Part shown: in pieces, positions 1 to 7,231 of the stretch
Layout: each line of letters begins with the position of its first letter
Position numbering within the stretch: position 1 is the first letter of the stretch
NCBI GenBank assembly: GCA_913048065.1
Contig: CAJWVG010000011.1
Span: 1-34,687 of the forward strand
DNA: 34,687 nucleotides
Direction: 5' to 3'
From: an uncultured Gammaproteobacteria bacterium
GTDB taxonomy: Bacteria > Pseudomonadota > Gammaproteobacteria > GCA-002705445 > GCA-002716945
The notes under the pieces: model-generated
Seen by the model: only the letters and a program-made list of their open reading frames with translations
The model's database searches: none
Told to the model about the DNA's origin: nothing
Position numbers and translations under genes: made by a program

Positions 1-164
1 TTTACTTTATTACAAAGAAAGCCTTTGGTTATAGGATGAGTCTTATCACCAATTAGCTTAATTGCTTTTTTAGTCTTAGCATCAACTGTTACCTCTAAAG
101 AGCAGGTATCTGGGCAATCATGAGGACAGGTGACCTTATATTTTTTAATCTTAGACTTTAACAT
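1..164 (-). CDS. Molybdopterin oxidoreductase, N-terminal fragment (runs off window)
   Basis: Reading the minus strand from ATG 164-162 gives 54 codons open to the window edge. The peptide carries CPHDCPDTC, then IGDKTHPITKG and FLCNK. This is the N-terminal 4Fe-4S module of molybdopterin-guanine-dinucleotide oxidoreductases (COG0243): Cys-x3-Cys-x3-Cys, with a fourth Cys further on. Such enzymes reduce or oxidise small substrates (formate, sulfur compounds, N/S-oxides) and the substrate cannot be told from this part. No signal or Tat peptide precedes the Fe-S motif, so this form looks cytoplasmic. The start lies inside the end of the upstream GltD-like gene (14-nt overlap), implying translational coupling and probably one complex. 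Family call is firm; the specific enzyme is unknown. Confidence 0.85.
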   Translation of the reverse strand, partial: MLKSKIKKYKVTCPHDCPDTCSLEVTVDAKTKKAIKLIGDKTHPITKGFLCNKV

Positions 165-1863
165 AATTTTGTTTTTCAACTTTTTGGATTGTTATTGCAT
201 TGGTTGGACATACTTTTTCACATTCCCCGCAACGTACACATTTTTTATGATCTATTAATAATTTTCCATGGTATAGACCAATACTTTTTTTAGGACTTAT
301 TCTTTCATAAGAAATATCTCCATTTTTGAGTTCATGGACGTCACTGATTTCAACGATACAATCTTTAATTGGTTTAGCTAGCAGGCACTCATCACATAAC
401 ACACAAAGATCATTGTTTATTTCAAATTTATAGTGACATAAATAGCATCTCGAAGCTTCTTTCTGGGATACATTTTTATGATATCCTTTTTCAACTTCAC
501 GACTGAAAGTTCTTTGATTCAGGTTGACTGTTGGCATTTCATTTATAGGAATATAGTTCAATTTTAGATTTCTTCCGGTTGACTTTATATTTGTTACTTT
601 TATATCAGAGCTAAACAGGTCTCTTTTCATTAAGAACTTATCTATTTCTTTTACCATATCTTTTGCATGTGCAATTGCATTGATTAGTGTAGTCGCTCCA
701 GTTGCAAAGTCTCCAACAGAGAAAATATTTTTCCTTTGGTTTTTTGTTAGTGATAGATGTTGCTTTTGACCAATCGCAAGAATAATATGATCCGTTTTAA
801 CTTTAAACGTTGATCCTTTTATATCACGTAATTGATATACTCCATTACGTTTAACCAATTTCGTTTTAATCAACTCTAATCCAATTAACTTATTATTTTT
901 TTGGATAATGTTGAGTGGTTGGGCATTAAAGATCATTTTACCATGTTCATTTATAAGTTCATCCAGTTCACCAGGCAAGATGACTAAATCATCTGTTGTT
1001 CTTCTATAAAAAGTCTTAACTGATTCAGCACCTAGTCTGAGCGCAGTTCTAGCGCAATCCATGCTTGTATACCCACCACCAATTACAACAACATTTTTAC
1101 CAACATATTTATTTTTATACTCATTAACTCTAAGTAAAAAATCTAATCCATCTTCAACATCATTACATTTAGAAAATCCTTTATTTATTTTATTTGGTTT
1201 TAATGTGCCAAGTGCTAGTACCACTGCATGATATTTCTTTGATAATTCTTCAACTTCTTCATAAGATTTAATGTCTTTGTTGTAATGTATTTTTATTCCA
1301 TGTTTTATAACTTGATTAATTTCTTTATCAATAATTTCTCTAGGTAGTCTAAATATAGGAATACCTTGATTAAGCATTCCGCCAGGAGAGCTATGCCTTT
1401 CAAATATCTCAACATCATGGCCACATCTTGATAATTCCCTTGCTGCAGTGAGACCAGCTACACCTGCGCCAATTACTAAAATTTTTTTATTAGTTTTTTT
1501 GCTATAGTTTTTAAGTTTAAAATGTTTAGCTATATTAAATGTTTCTGCAGATCTCTTAGAAAAGCATATTGATACTGAATCCCCATTAGAATCATCACTA
1601 TGTCTGCAAGCATCCTCGCATGGTCGTGAACATACTCTACCAAGAATGCCAGGGAAAACGTTATCTTCTAGATTTATTTTGTAGGCTTTTTCATAATCTA
1701 GATTATAAATTGCTTCTAAGTAGCCAGGTATATCGGTATCTGCTGGACAAGCTGATCTACAGGGCACGCTTTTTTCGTACCATTTGGCATCTTTTATTTT
1801 TACTGATTCCCCAAGATTAATTGTCAAGGCAGGCGAGTATCTGCCAAAGTAACTCTTTTTCAT
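151..1863 (-). CDS. GltD-like FAD/NAD(P)H oxidoreductase with 4Fe-4S domains
   Basis: 570 residues, related to the small subunit of glutamate synthase and to NADPH:acceptor electron-transfer subunits. Order: an N-terminal Fe-S helical domain (CRSACPADTDIPGYL, then CSRPCEDAC, about residues 35-90); an FAD-binding GAGVAGLTAARELSRCGHDV segment near 130-155; a second dinucleotide-binding GGGYTSMDCARTA segment near 265; the closing GDFATGATTLINAIAHA motif. A C-terminal ferredoxin part has a CYLC / CVLCDEC region and a canonical CVRCGECEKVCP. This is more Fe-S than GltD itself carries. No glutamate synthase large subunit is visible; the next gene downstream is a molybdopterin oxidoreductase, so an NAD(P)H-linked Mo enzyme is likely. 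Start ATG 1863 has a strong GGGGG ribosome site. The physiological reaction is unknown. Confidence 0.85.
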   Translation of the reverse strand: MKKSYFGRYSPALTINLGESVKIKDAKWYEKSVPCRSACPADTDIPGYLEAIYNLDYEKAYKINLEDNVFPGILGRVCSRPCEDACRHSDDSNGDSVSICFSKRSAETFNIAKHFKLKNYSKKTNKKILVIGAGVAGLTAARELSRCGHDVEIFERHSSPGGMLNQGIPIFRLPREIIDKEINQVIKHGIKIHYNKDIKSYEEVEELSKKYHAVVLALGTLKPNKINKGFSKCNDVEDGLDFLLRVNEYKNKYVGKNVVVIGGGYTSMDCARTALRLGAESVKTFYRRTTDDLVILPGELDELINEHGKMIFNAQPLNIIQKNNKLIGLELIKTKLVKRNGVYQLRDIKGSTFKVKTDHIILAIGQKQHLSLTKNQRKNIFSVGDFATGATTLINAIAHAKDMVKEIDKFLMKRDLFSSDIKVTNIKSTGRNLKLNYIPINEMPTVNLNQRTFSREVEKGYHKNVSQKEASRCYLCHYKFEINNDLCVLCDECLLAKPIKDCIVEISDVHELKNGDISYERISPKKSIGLYHGKLLIDHKKCVRCGECEKVCPTNAITIQKVEKQNYVKV

Positions 1864-1891
1864 ATTTCCCCCTTCTATTACTTTAGCAAAT

Positions 1892-1951
1892 ATATGTTAT
1901 GTTCATAGTATTTATTAGAGAACATACATAAGTATTTCCTAATGTTCTAGG
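1892..1951. promoter_or_regulatory. TGTTC inverted/direct repeats in a divergent intergenic region
   Basis: The 164-bp spacer between the GltD-like gene and the DUF1326 gene holds TATGTTC at 1898-1904 and its exact inverse GAACATA at 1920-1926, 15 bp apart. A further TGTTC lies at 1943-1947 inside a CCTA-N6-TAGG palindrome (1938-1951). Such repeats in a divergent spacer suit an operator, but no known regulator's box is recognised and AT-rich sequence yields repeats by chance. Confidence 0.3.
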
Positions 1952-2027
1952 TCATATAATCATACAATTAATAGATTTTTTAATATTATTATGTGATGAT
2001 TAGAGTGTTAATTAACAGGAGAAAGAT

Positions 2028-2630
2028 ATGAGTTGGAGTCTAAAAGGGGATTATGCTGAAAGCTGCAATTGTGATTTAATGTGCCCATGTTTATATCTTC
2101 AAAGCCCAACAAAAGGTTTTTGTGAAGCTATGCTAGTATGGGATATTAGCGAAGGTAATTTAGGTGATGTAAAACTTGATGGACTAAAAGTTTCTGCATG
2201 GCTACATGCGCCTGGTCCTAATTTAACCGATGGTGGTTTTCAATTAGCATTATATATTGACGAAAATGCTTCTGATGAACAAGCTACTGCTATTGAAGAA
2301 TTATGGGGTGGAAAGCATGGTGGACACCTAGGCGTCATAGCCAGCTTGGTTGGTGAAGTGATTGGCGTAAAAAGAGCTGCTATTACATGCAGTATCGATG
2401 GTATAAAAAAATCACTCGATGTAAGTGGTGTTGGCGGCTGGGATATGGCTGGTGTTGAAAGTGGAGATGGAAAAGTTGCACAATGTAATTATCATCCTCT
2501 TGCTATTAATCCAGGATTCCCTGTAGATGTCAGCATGACAAGTAAACAAGAGTATTCAGATCATGGCAGAACATGGAATACAACTGCTGATAGAGTAGGC
2601 CTTTCCGGACCATTTACTTATCAAGCATAA
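2028..2630 (+). CDS. DUF1326 domain protein
   Basis: 200 residues matching my recollection of the DUF1326 family, whose function is undetermined. Near the N terminus is a Cys cluster, C13-x-C15-x3-C19-x-C21 with C32 behind it. Further on are H97-x2-H100 in a GGKHGGHLG turn, and C153 with H156 in CNYHP. The pattern suggests metal or thiol chemistry, but that is inference. There is no signal peptide or membrane segment. AGGAGA just upstream gives one of the clearer ribosome sites in the window and fixes the ATG. The gene is alone: a divergent spacer precedes it and a strong intrinsic terminator follows. Confidence 0.8.
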   Translation: MSWSLKGDYAESCNCDLMCPCLYLQSPTKGFCEAMLVWDISEGNLGDVKLDGLKVSAWLHAPGPNLTDGGFQLALYIDENASDEQATAIEELWGGKHGGHLGVIASLVGEVIGVKRAAITCSIDGIKKSLDVSGVGGWDMAGVESGDGKVAQCNYHPLAINPGFPVDVSMTSKQEYSDHGRTWNTTADRVGLSGPFTYQA

Positions 2631-2647
2631 TTAAAAAAATAATTTTT

Positions 2648-2675
2648 AAAGAGGGCTATATGCCCTCTTTTTTTA
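2648..2675 (+). terminator. Rho-independent terminator of the DUF1326 gene
   Basis: A perfect 9-bp stem, AAAGAGGGC and GCCCTCTTT, encloses a TATAT loop and runs into a T tract. It starts 17 bp past the DUF1326 stop codon. The TPR gene at 2696 begins about 20 bp after it and so probably has its own promoter in that short gap. Confidence 0.9.
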
Positions 2676-2695
2676 TTAGTATAGTAGAAGTATAA

Positions 2696-4069
2696 ATGTC
2701 AGAAAATAAAATAGAAAATCAAGAAATACTTAAAGCAATCAATGCTTTTAGCCAAAATAATTTTAAAGAAGCTGAAAGTATTTGTATGCAAGTTTTATCG
2801 AATGAAAATAATGCTGATGCAAATCATATTATTGGCTGCATTAGAATGGGAGAAAAAAAATACGATGAAAGCATAGGTTTTATAAATAAAGCTTTGAAAC
2901 AAAAACCAGATGACATTGGAATATTAATATCACTAGGTTGTGTTTTAAGCTCTAAAAAGGACTATAAAGAATCTATTTTAATTTTCAAAAAAATAATTAA
3001 ACTCAAAGATGATATTTCCCAGGTATATTTTTATTTAGGTGAGGCATTAAGAAAAACAGAAAAACTAGAAGATGCCCTTGTATCTTTTAAAAAATGTTTA
3101 TCTATAAGTCCAGACCATATTGGCTGCCAATTACTAATAGGAATAATGTATGAAGAGCTTAAAAAATTTGACCAGGCTATAGAATCTTATAAATCATGCA
3201 TTCAGACTAATTCTGACTATCCAGAGCCACACATATATCTTGGTATGTGTTTTTTATTAACAGGGAACTATGACGAAGGTTGGAAGGAATTTCAATGGAG
3301 GTCGAAATTAAAACAAAAAATATATCAAATTGAATTCACTAAGCCCGAGTGGAAAAATGAAGATCTGACTAATAAAACACTAGTCGTCATTGCCGAACAG
3401 TCAATCGGAGAAACTTTTCAACATATTAGGTTTGTAAAACAGCTCGCTATGGAAGGCGCAAGAATAATCGTAGTTGCCCCAGATGATATAATTGATGTTT
3501 TAAAACAACAAAAATGGATTTCTGATACCATAGGTTATGATGATCAAATCCCTGAACATGATTTTTATATTTATATGATAAATATAGCACGCAATCTTGA
3601 ATGGAATCCTAAAATGGATACACAAAAACATCCATACCTAACTGCGAAAAAACAAGAATTTACTAATTGTATTAAGGGTAAAAAGAATATTGGTTTTATG
3701 AATAAGGCTGATATTAGCTTACCAAATTATAACCAAATACGTTTACCTGAAGATAAAATCAATACTATATTTAAGAAGTCAGGACATAATATTATAGATC
3801 TTTCTCTCGGATATAATTTTTCAGAACTTTCTAGTATCTTACAGCAATTAGATTTATTCATTACCATTGAAAGTGATCTATGTCATTTAGCTGGGTCTTT
3901 AGGCGTAAATACTTGGCTTATAATTCCTGTCGTTCCTAAGTATACTTGGGATATTAATTTCAAAAAAAGTACGCCATGGTACCCATGTATTGAGCTATTC
4001 AGACAGGAAATATATGGTGATTATAATTCAGTTTTAAAAAATATTGAGCAAAGGTTAACAGATGTCTAA
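2696..4069 (+). CDS. TPR protein with glycosyltransferase-9-like C-terminal domain
   Basis: 457 residues. About residues 8-200 are tandem 34-residue TPR units, with recurring phrases such as NNFKEAESICMQVL and KFDQAIESYKSCIQ. They end in a GNYDEGWKEFQWRSKL segment typical of TPR-glycosyltransferase fusions. The remainder resembles heptosyltransferase/GT9-like tails: AEQSIGETFQHIRFVKQL matches the family's G-E-Q-G-x-G-D phosphate-side motif in altered form, ESDLCHLAGSLGV matches the usual D-T-x-x-x-H-L-A-G motif, and PWYPCIELFRQ is a family-typical ending. The altered glycine motif and a shortened middle leave activity uncertain. No signal peptide is seen. It overlaps the next TPR gene by 8 nt. 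Likely role: sugar transfer onto a protein or surface polymer; substrate unknown. Confidence 0.75.
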   Translation: MSENKIENQEILKAINAFSQNNFKEAESICMQVLSNENNADANHIIGCIRMGEKKYDESIGFINKALKQKPDDIGILISLGCVLSSKKDYKESILIFKKIIKLKDDISQVYFYLGEALRKTEKLEDALVSFKKCLSISPDHIGCQLLIGIMYEELKKFDQAIESYKSCIQTNSDYPEPHIYLGMCFLLTGNYDEGWKEFQWRSKLKQKIYQIEFTKPEWKNEDLTNKTLVVIAEQSIGETFQHIRFVKQLAMEGARIIVVAPDDIIDVLKQQKWISDTIGYDDQIPEHDFYIYMINIARNLEWNPKMDTQKHPYLTAKKQEFTNCIKGKKNIGFMNKADISLPNYNQIRLPEDKINTIFKKSGHNIIDLSLGYNFSELSSILQQLDLFITIESDLCHLAGSLGVNTWLIIPVVPKYTWDINFKKSTPWYPCIELFRQEIYGDYNSVLKNIEQRLTDV

Positions 4070-4820
4070 ATTTCTAATAAGACAGGCTTTCGCAGAAGCT
4101 ATGGAATTTCATAAACAGAATAAATTTGATGAAGCAAAAGAAATTTATAATAAAATTCTAAAAGCTGATGAATCAGAACCAAATGCACATCATTTAATCG
4201 CATTAGTATTTATGGCGGAAGGTAATTTTCAGCTAGCGAAAAAACATATTGAAATTGCAATAGAAAAAGCACCCAATCAGGCAGTATTTCAGAGTAACTA
4301 TGGTAGTTTATTGCATTCAATGGGCGAGAATCAACTGGCAGTTAATGCGATTAAGAAATCATTAAAAATAGATAAAAAGCTTTTTCAGTCTTATTATTCT
4401 TTGGGGATTATTTATACTGATATGCAGGAATTTGATAAAGCAATAGAAAATTATTATAAAGCAATAGAAATTGATAAAAACTCATCGGCAGCCCATAATA
4501 ATCTTGCTAATTTGTTTAGCAGTCTAAATAATTCCGAAGCTGAATATCACTATAAGAAAACCGTCGATCTTGTTCCGGACGAGATATATCCTAGACTAAA
4601 CATATCAAACTATTATATCAAGAATTCTAAATTTGCTGATGCTAAAAATTATTTAAATGAGCTTATTGAAATGGGTTTGACGTCAAAAGAAGTATACAAT
4701 AGTTTAGGTGTTGCTCATAAAGGTCTGGAAGATATTGAAATGGCAAAGAAAATGTTTAACCAGGCTCTTGACCTCGACTCAAATTTTGATTTAGCACAAA
4801 AGAATTTAGATAGTCTATAG
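4062..4820 (+). CDS. TPR repeat protein
   Basis: 252 residues made almost wholly of TPR units from end to end, for example FHKQNKFDEAKEIYNKIL near residue 17, EFDKAIENYYKAIEID in the middle and EDIEMAKKMFNQALDLD at the end. No catalytic domain, signal peptide or membrane segment is apparent, so it is probably a scaffold. Its first repeat resembles those of the proteins at 2696 and 4868, suggesting local duplication. The ATG lies inside the end of the upstream gene (8-nt overlap), so the pair is translated together. It may present substrates to the neighbouring glycosyltransferase-like or hydroxylase-like proteins, but this is inference from position only. Confidence 0.75.
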   Translation: MSKFLIRQAFAEAMEFHKQNKFDEAKEIYNKILKADESEPNAHHLIALVFMAEGNFQLAKKHIEIAIEKAPNQAVFQSNYGSLLHSMGENQLAVNAIKKSLKIDKKLFQSYYSLGIIYTDMQEFDKAIENYYKAIEIDKNSSAAHNNLANLFSSLNNSEAEYHYKKTVDLVPDEIYPRLNISNYYIKNSKFADAKNYLNELIEMGLTSKEVYNSLGVAHKGLEDIEMAKKMFNQALDLDSNFDLAQKNLDSL

Positions 4821-4838
4821 AATCCACGACCCAAAATT

Positions 4839-4855
4839 TTTAGTTATAAACTAAA
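4839..4855. terminator. Weak bidirectional hairpin between converging TPR genes
   Basis: TTTAGTT-ATA-AACTAAA is a perfect 7-bp inverted repeat in the 47-bp spacer where the plus-strand and minus-strand TPR genes converge. It is AT-rich and lacks a long T tract, so termination would be weak. No better signal is present in the spacer. Confidence 0.35.
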
Positions 4856-4867
4856 TATCTTATAAAA

Positions 4868-6451
4868 CTAATCATATAAAAGTGTTACATTTACCCTACG
4901 GTCTTCATATCTGTCGTTAAAATTAAAAGTATCTGTGGTGTGGAAAAGTTTTGAGTTGAAAATTACAGCTCTATTTGTTTTATAAGGCACAATCTGCTCT
5001 GAGGATTTATTATCTGATAAAAATTTCTTCATCTTTGGTACGCTAACTCCAGCATTATAATCCTCAAAAGCCCAGTCTTCTGGTGGAATTGCATTCCAGA
5101 TTTTTAAACCACCACTCTTTTTATCTAGGTTTGCCTCATCCGGAGTTATCCAAAAATTCACATTTACTACAGCTGGATCAGCATGTATATTAACCCCTTC
5201 TTTAGTACTTTCATATTTATATATCCATGCTTGAGTTAATTTTAAATTGTTAAATATATTTTTAAATGTTGATTTCAAATCTTCGCTTAATTTAAGCATA
5301 AATTCATTTGCCAACCCTCTACTTAAGTAAGCCCCAACATAACCTCCGTTATGAGTATATTTAAAAATGTTAGCAGTCCTGCAAAATATTTGTAATTTTT
5401 TTAGAGCATCTGGTGTTAATAAGTTATCAACAATCAATACCTCGGGTTTAGAATCTAAGTATTCAGATTCTAGTTTTTTTATATCATTATCCTCATTTAT
5501 AAAATTTTGAGAAGAAACATTTGGTGGTTTATTATATAATATTTTAGCAATATTAAGTCTCATTGTGGATGATAAATCATTTAAATCAAAACTATTATTT
5601 TTAATTTTTAGATAAAGTCTTTTTAATTCTTGATAATACTCATTAGTGAATTTTGTATTTCTTATTCCATCTACATCATTATCAATAAAAGTTAGTTGTT
5701 CATATTCATGAGTTACTAAAGTGCTTATACTTTTTTTGTTATATAAATGTTTTTCAATATAGTCTGCCAAAACTTCTTGATTAGTAGTATCCATTGTTTG
5801 AATTTTATTAAAGCATTTAATTGCTTCAGTAGAGTTGCCCAACCACAAATTAGATAATCCTAAAGATATCAGCGCAGATGATAACTTAAATTCCGGTAAT
5901 GTGTATAACTCTTTTGCTGTAATGGCATTATTAAATAATTCAATAGATTTATGAAGGTACTCTTTATTTCTATCAATCTTGTACTTTTCTTGATGCATTT
6001 CTCCGAGTCTCTGATATGCCTCTGGAAAACTATCGTTAAGTTTTACTGTTTTCTCCAAATACTCAATTGCTGCATCATAGTTTCTAATATCGGCATATAA
6101 GTTGGCACAATTAAAATAGGCTTGAAAGTTATCTTTGTCAATAGAGATTGCTTTTAAAAAATATTTTTCAGCATTCTTTGTGTCACCCAGTTCTTTATAT
6201 ACGATACCGAGGTTGTTATTCACCTCAAAACTATCTGGGTTTGATTTTAATGCTCTATTGAAATATTTAATTGCATCATTAAACATCAATTTATCTGATA
6301 ATATACAACCATGAAGATAATTAGCTGCAAAATTTGTATCATCATTCCTTAAAACAGATTTATAAATATCATCTGCCTCATCCAACTTACCTTCTTGATG
6401 AAGAGCTATTGCCTTATCGAACAATGCTTTTTTATATAATTTATCTTCCAT
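4868..6451 (-). CDS. TPR protein with C-terminal 2OG-Fe(II) oxygenase domain
   Basis: 527 residues. About residues 5-230 are TPR units (HQEGKLDEADDIYKSVLRND, DAIKYFNRALKSNPDS). A less conserved linker follows, and the last 190 residues look like a prolyl-hydroxylase-type 2-oxoglutarate/Fe(II) oxygenase. The visible metal triad is H423-x-D425 in NIHADPAVVNVNFWITPDEA and H504 in IFNSKLFHTTD, with an Arg at 518/519 in RRVNVTLLYD suited to hold 2-oxoglutarate. Family members hydroxylate Pro, Asp or small molecules. The TPR arm suggests a protein or peptide substrate, but that is inference. It faces the two plus-strand TPR genes. ATG 6451 has no clear ribosome site. Confidence 0.8.
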   Translation of the reverse strand: MEDKLYKKALFDKAIALHQEGKLDEADDIYKSVLRNDDTNFAANYLHGCILSDKLMFNDAIKYFNRALKSNPDSFEVNNNLGIVYKELGDTKNAEKYFLKAISIDKDNFQAYFNCANLYADIRNYDAAIEYLEKTVKLNDSFPEAYQRLGEMHQEKYKIDRNKEYLHKSIELFNNAITAKELYTLPEFKLSSALISLGLSNLWLGNSTEAIKCFNKIQTMDTTNQEVLADYIEKHLYNKKSISTLVTHEYEQLTFIDNDVDGIRNTKFTNEYYQELKRLYLKIKNNSFDLNDLSSTMRLNIAKILYNKPPNVSSQNFINEDNDIKKLESEYLDSKPEVLIVDNLLTPDALKKLQIFCRTANIFKYTHNGGYVGAYLSRGLANEFMLKLSEDLKSTFKNIFNNLKLTQAWIYKYESTKEGVNIHADPAVVNVNFWITPDEANLDKKSGGLKIWNAIPPEDWAFEDYNAGVSVPKMKKFLSDNKSSEQIVPYKTNRAVIFNSKLFHTTDTFNFNDRYEDRRVNVTLLYD

Positions 6452-6534
6452 AATAAATTTATATTACTATTTGATGGTTTTTGCAATGAGCTGGGCTTTA
6501 GAATCTTTATCTCTATAGGATTTCTAAAAATAAG

Positions 6535-6666
6535 TCAAAATATTCCGAGATGGACTGATATCTTTTTTGACAGCTTTCTAAGACGTTTTTCTCTAGATTT
6601 GCATTTCTTCTTACAATTATTTTTTTTGCATTTCTTTGAGCAGTATATTTTCTTCATCACTATCAT
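6535..6666 (-). CDS. Small Cys/Lys-rich protein (43 aa), unrecognised
   Basis: From ATG 6666 to TGA 6535, an open frame of 43 residues preceded by AAGGAA two bases from the ATG; a second ATG at 6657 has better spacing and would give 40 residues. The N-terminal half holds four cysteines in a symmetrical C9-x3-C13-x4-C18-x3-C22 pattern among lysines (YCSKKCKKNNCKKKCKS). A basic helix-like stretch follows (REKRLRKLSKKI). The pattern suits a small metal-binding or nucleic-acid-binding peptide, though I know no family with it. It lies 14 bp beyond the tRNA 3' end in the same direction and may share the rpoD-msrA-tRNA transcript. AT-rich DNA gives Lys-rich frames by chance, so the cysteine spacing is the main support. 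Confidence 0.5.
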   Translation of the reverse strand: MIVMKKIYCSKKCKKNNCKKKCKSREKRLRKLSKKISVHLGIF

Positions 6667-6680
6667 TTCCTTATGTATAT

Positions 6681-6757
6681 TGGTGGGCCCGGGAGGACTC
6701 GAACCTCCGACCAATGGATTATGAGTCCACTGCTCTAACCAACTGAGCTACAGGCCC
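6681..6757 (-). tRNA. tRNA-Ile2 (anticodon CAU, probably lysidine-modified)
   Basis: A 77-nt cloverleaf on the minus strand with CCA encoded. The acceptor stem GGGCCTG pairs with CGGGCCC (one T-G wobble), the D arm contains TAGCTCAGTTGGTTAGAGCA, the anticodon loop is CTCATAA, and the T arm is GGAGG-TTCGAGT-CCTCC. The anticodon CAU could be Met or Ile2. C4-C5 in the acceptor, AGCAG after the D loop and TTGGTC in the variable region resemble E. coli ileX rather than the elongator Met tRNA, so Ile2 reading AUA after TilS modification is preferred. Its 5' end is only 3 bp past the msrA stop codon, so it is probably cut from the rpoD-msrA message. Confidence 0.85.
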
Positions 6758-6760
6758 GTT

Positions 6761-7231
6761 TTATTTACTGAAGAAATTAAATCTCTTTTTCTTTAGATAT
6801 TTTTGATGATATTCTTCTGCAATCCAAAAATTATCATCATGCTCAAGCGATGTCACTATTTTATTGTTAAATTTTTCTCTGTTTAATTCTTTTATTTTGT
6901 TTTCACTTGATAATTTTTGAAATTCATTAAGATAAAATATTGCTGATCTATATTGTGTTCCATAATCTGGTCCTTGGCTATTGAGTGTTGTGGGGTCATG
7001 TATTTCAAAAAATATGTCAAGTAGTTCATTATAGTCAATCACTTTATCATCGAAAAAGACTCTCACAGCTTCAGCATGATAAGTATCACCCCGGCAGACA
7101 TTATCATAGGTTGGTTTATCCAGCTTGCCACCAATGTAACCAACTTCAGTTTCGATTACGCCTTTTGCAGAATTAAATTTCTCTTCTATACCCCAAAAAC
7201 AGCCTGCAGCAAATATAGCTTTATCAATCAT
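6761..7231 (-). CDS. msrA: Peptide-methionine (S)-S-oxide reductase MsrA
   Basis: 156 residues, the usual size of a single-domain MsrA. The catalytic motif GCFWG places the nucleophilic cysteine at C11, followed by [22 protein letters not shown] and the [22 protein letters not shown] block that shapes the substrate pocket. The enzyme repairs methionine-S-sulfoxide in proteins using thioredoxin. It overlaps the end of rpoD by 8 nt, so the two are read from one message; this links oxidative repair to the housekeeping sigma factor only by position. A tRNA gene begins 3 bp after its stop. Confidence 0.96.
   Translation of the reverse strand: MIDKAIFAAGCFWGIEEKFNSAKGVIETEVGYIGGKLDKPTYDNVCRGDTYHAEAVRVFFDDKVIDYNELLDIFFEIHDPTTLNSQGPDYGTQYRSAIFYLNEFQKLSSENKIKELNREKFNNKIVTSLEHDDNFWIAEEYHQKYLKKKRFNFFSK

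Noticed and set aside
6497-6528. Hairpin TTTAGAATC / GATTTCTAAA as a terminator of the tRNA/small-ORF transcript
   Set aside because: The stem is imperfect and AT-rich, and no T tract follows on either strand.
6681-6757. Elongator tRNA-Met rather than tRNA-Ile2
   Set aside because: Both have a CAU loop, but C4-C5 in the acceptor, AGCAG and TTGGTC resemble E. coli ileX rather than metT. Not absolute.
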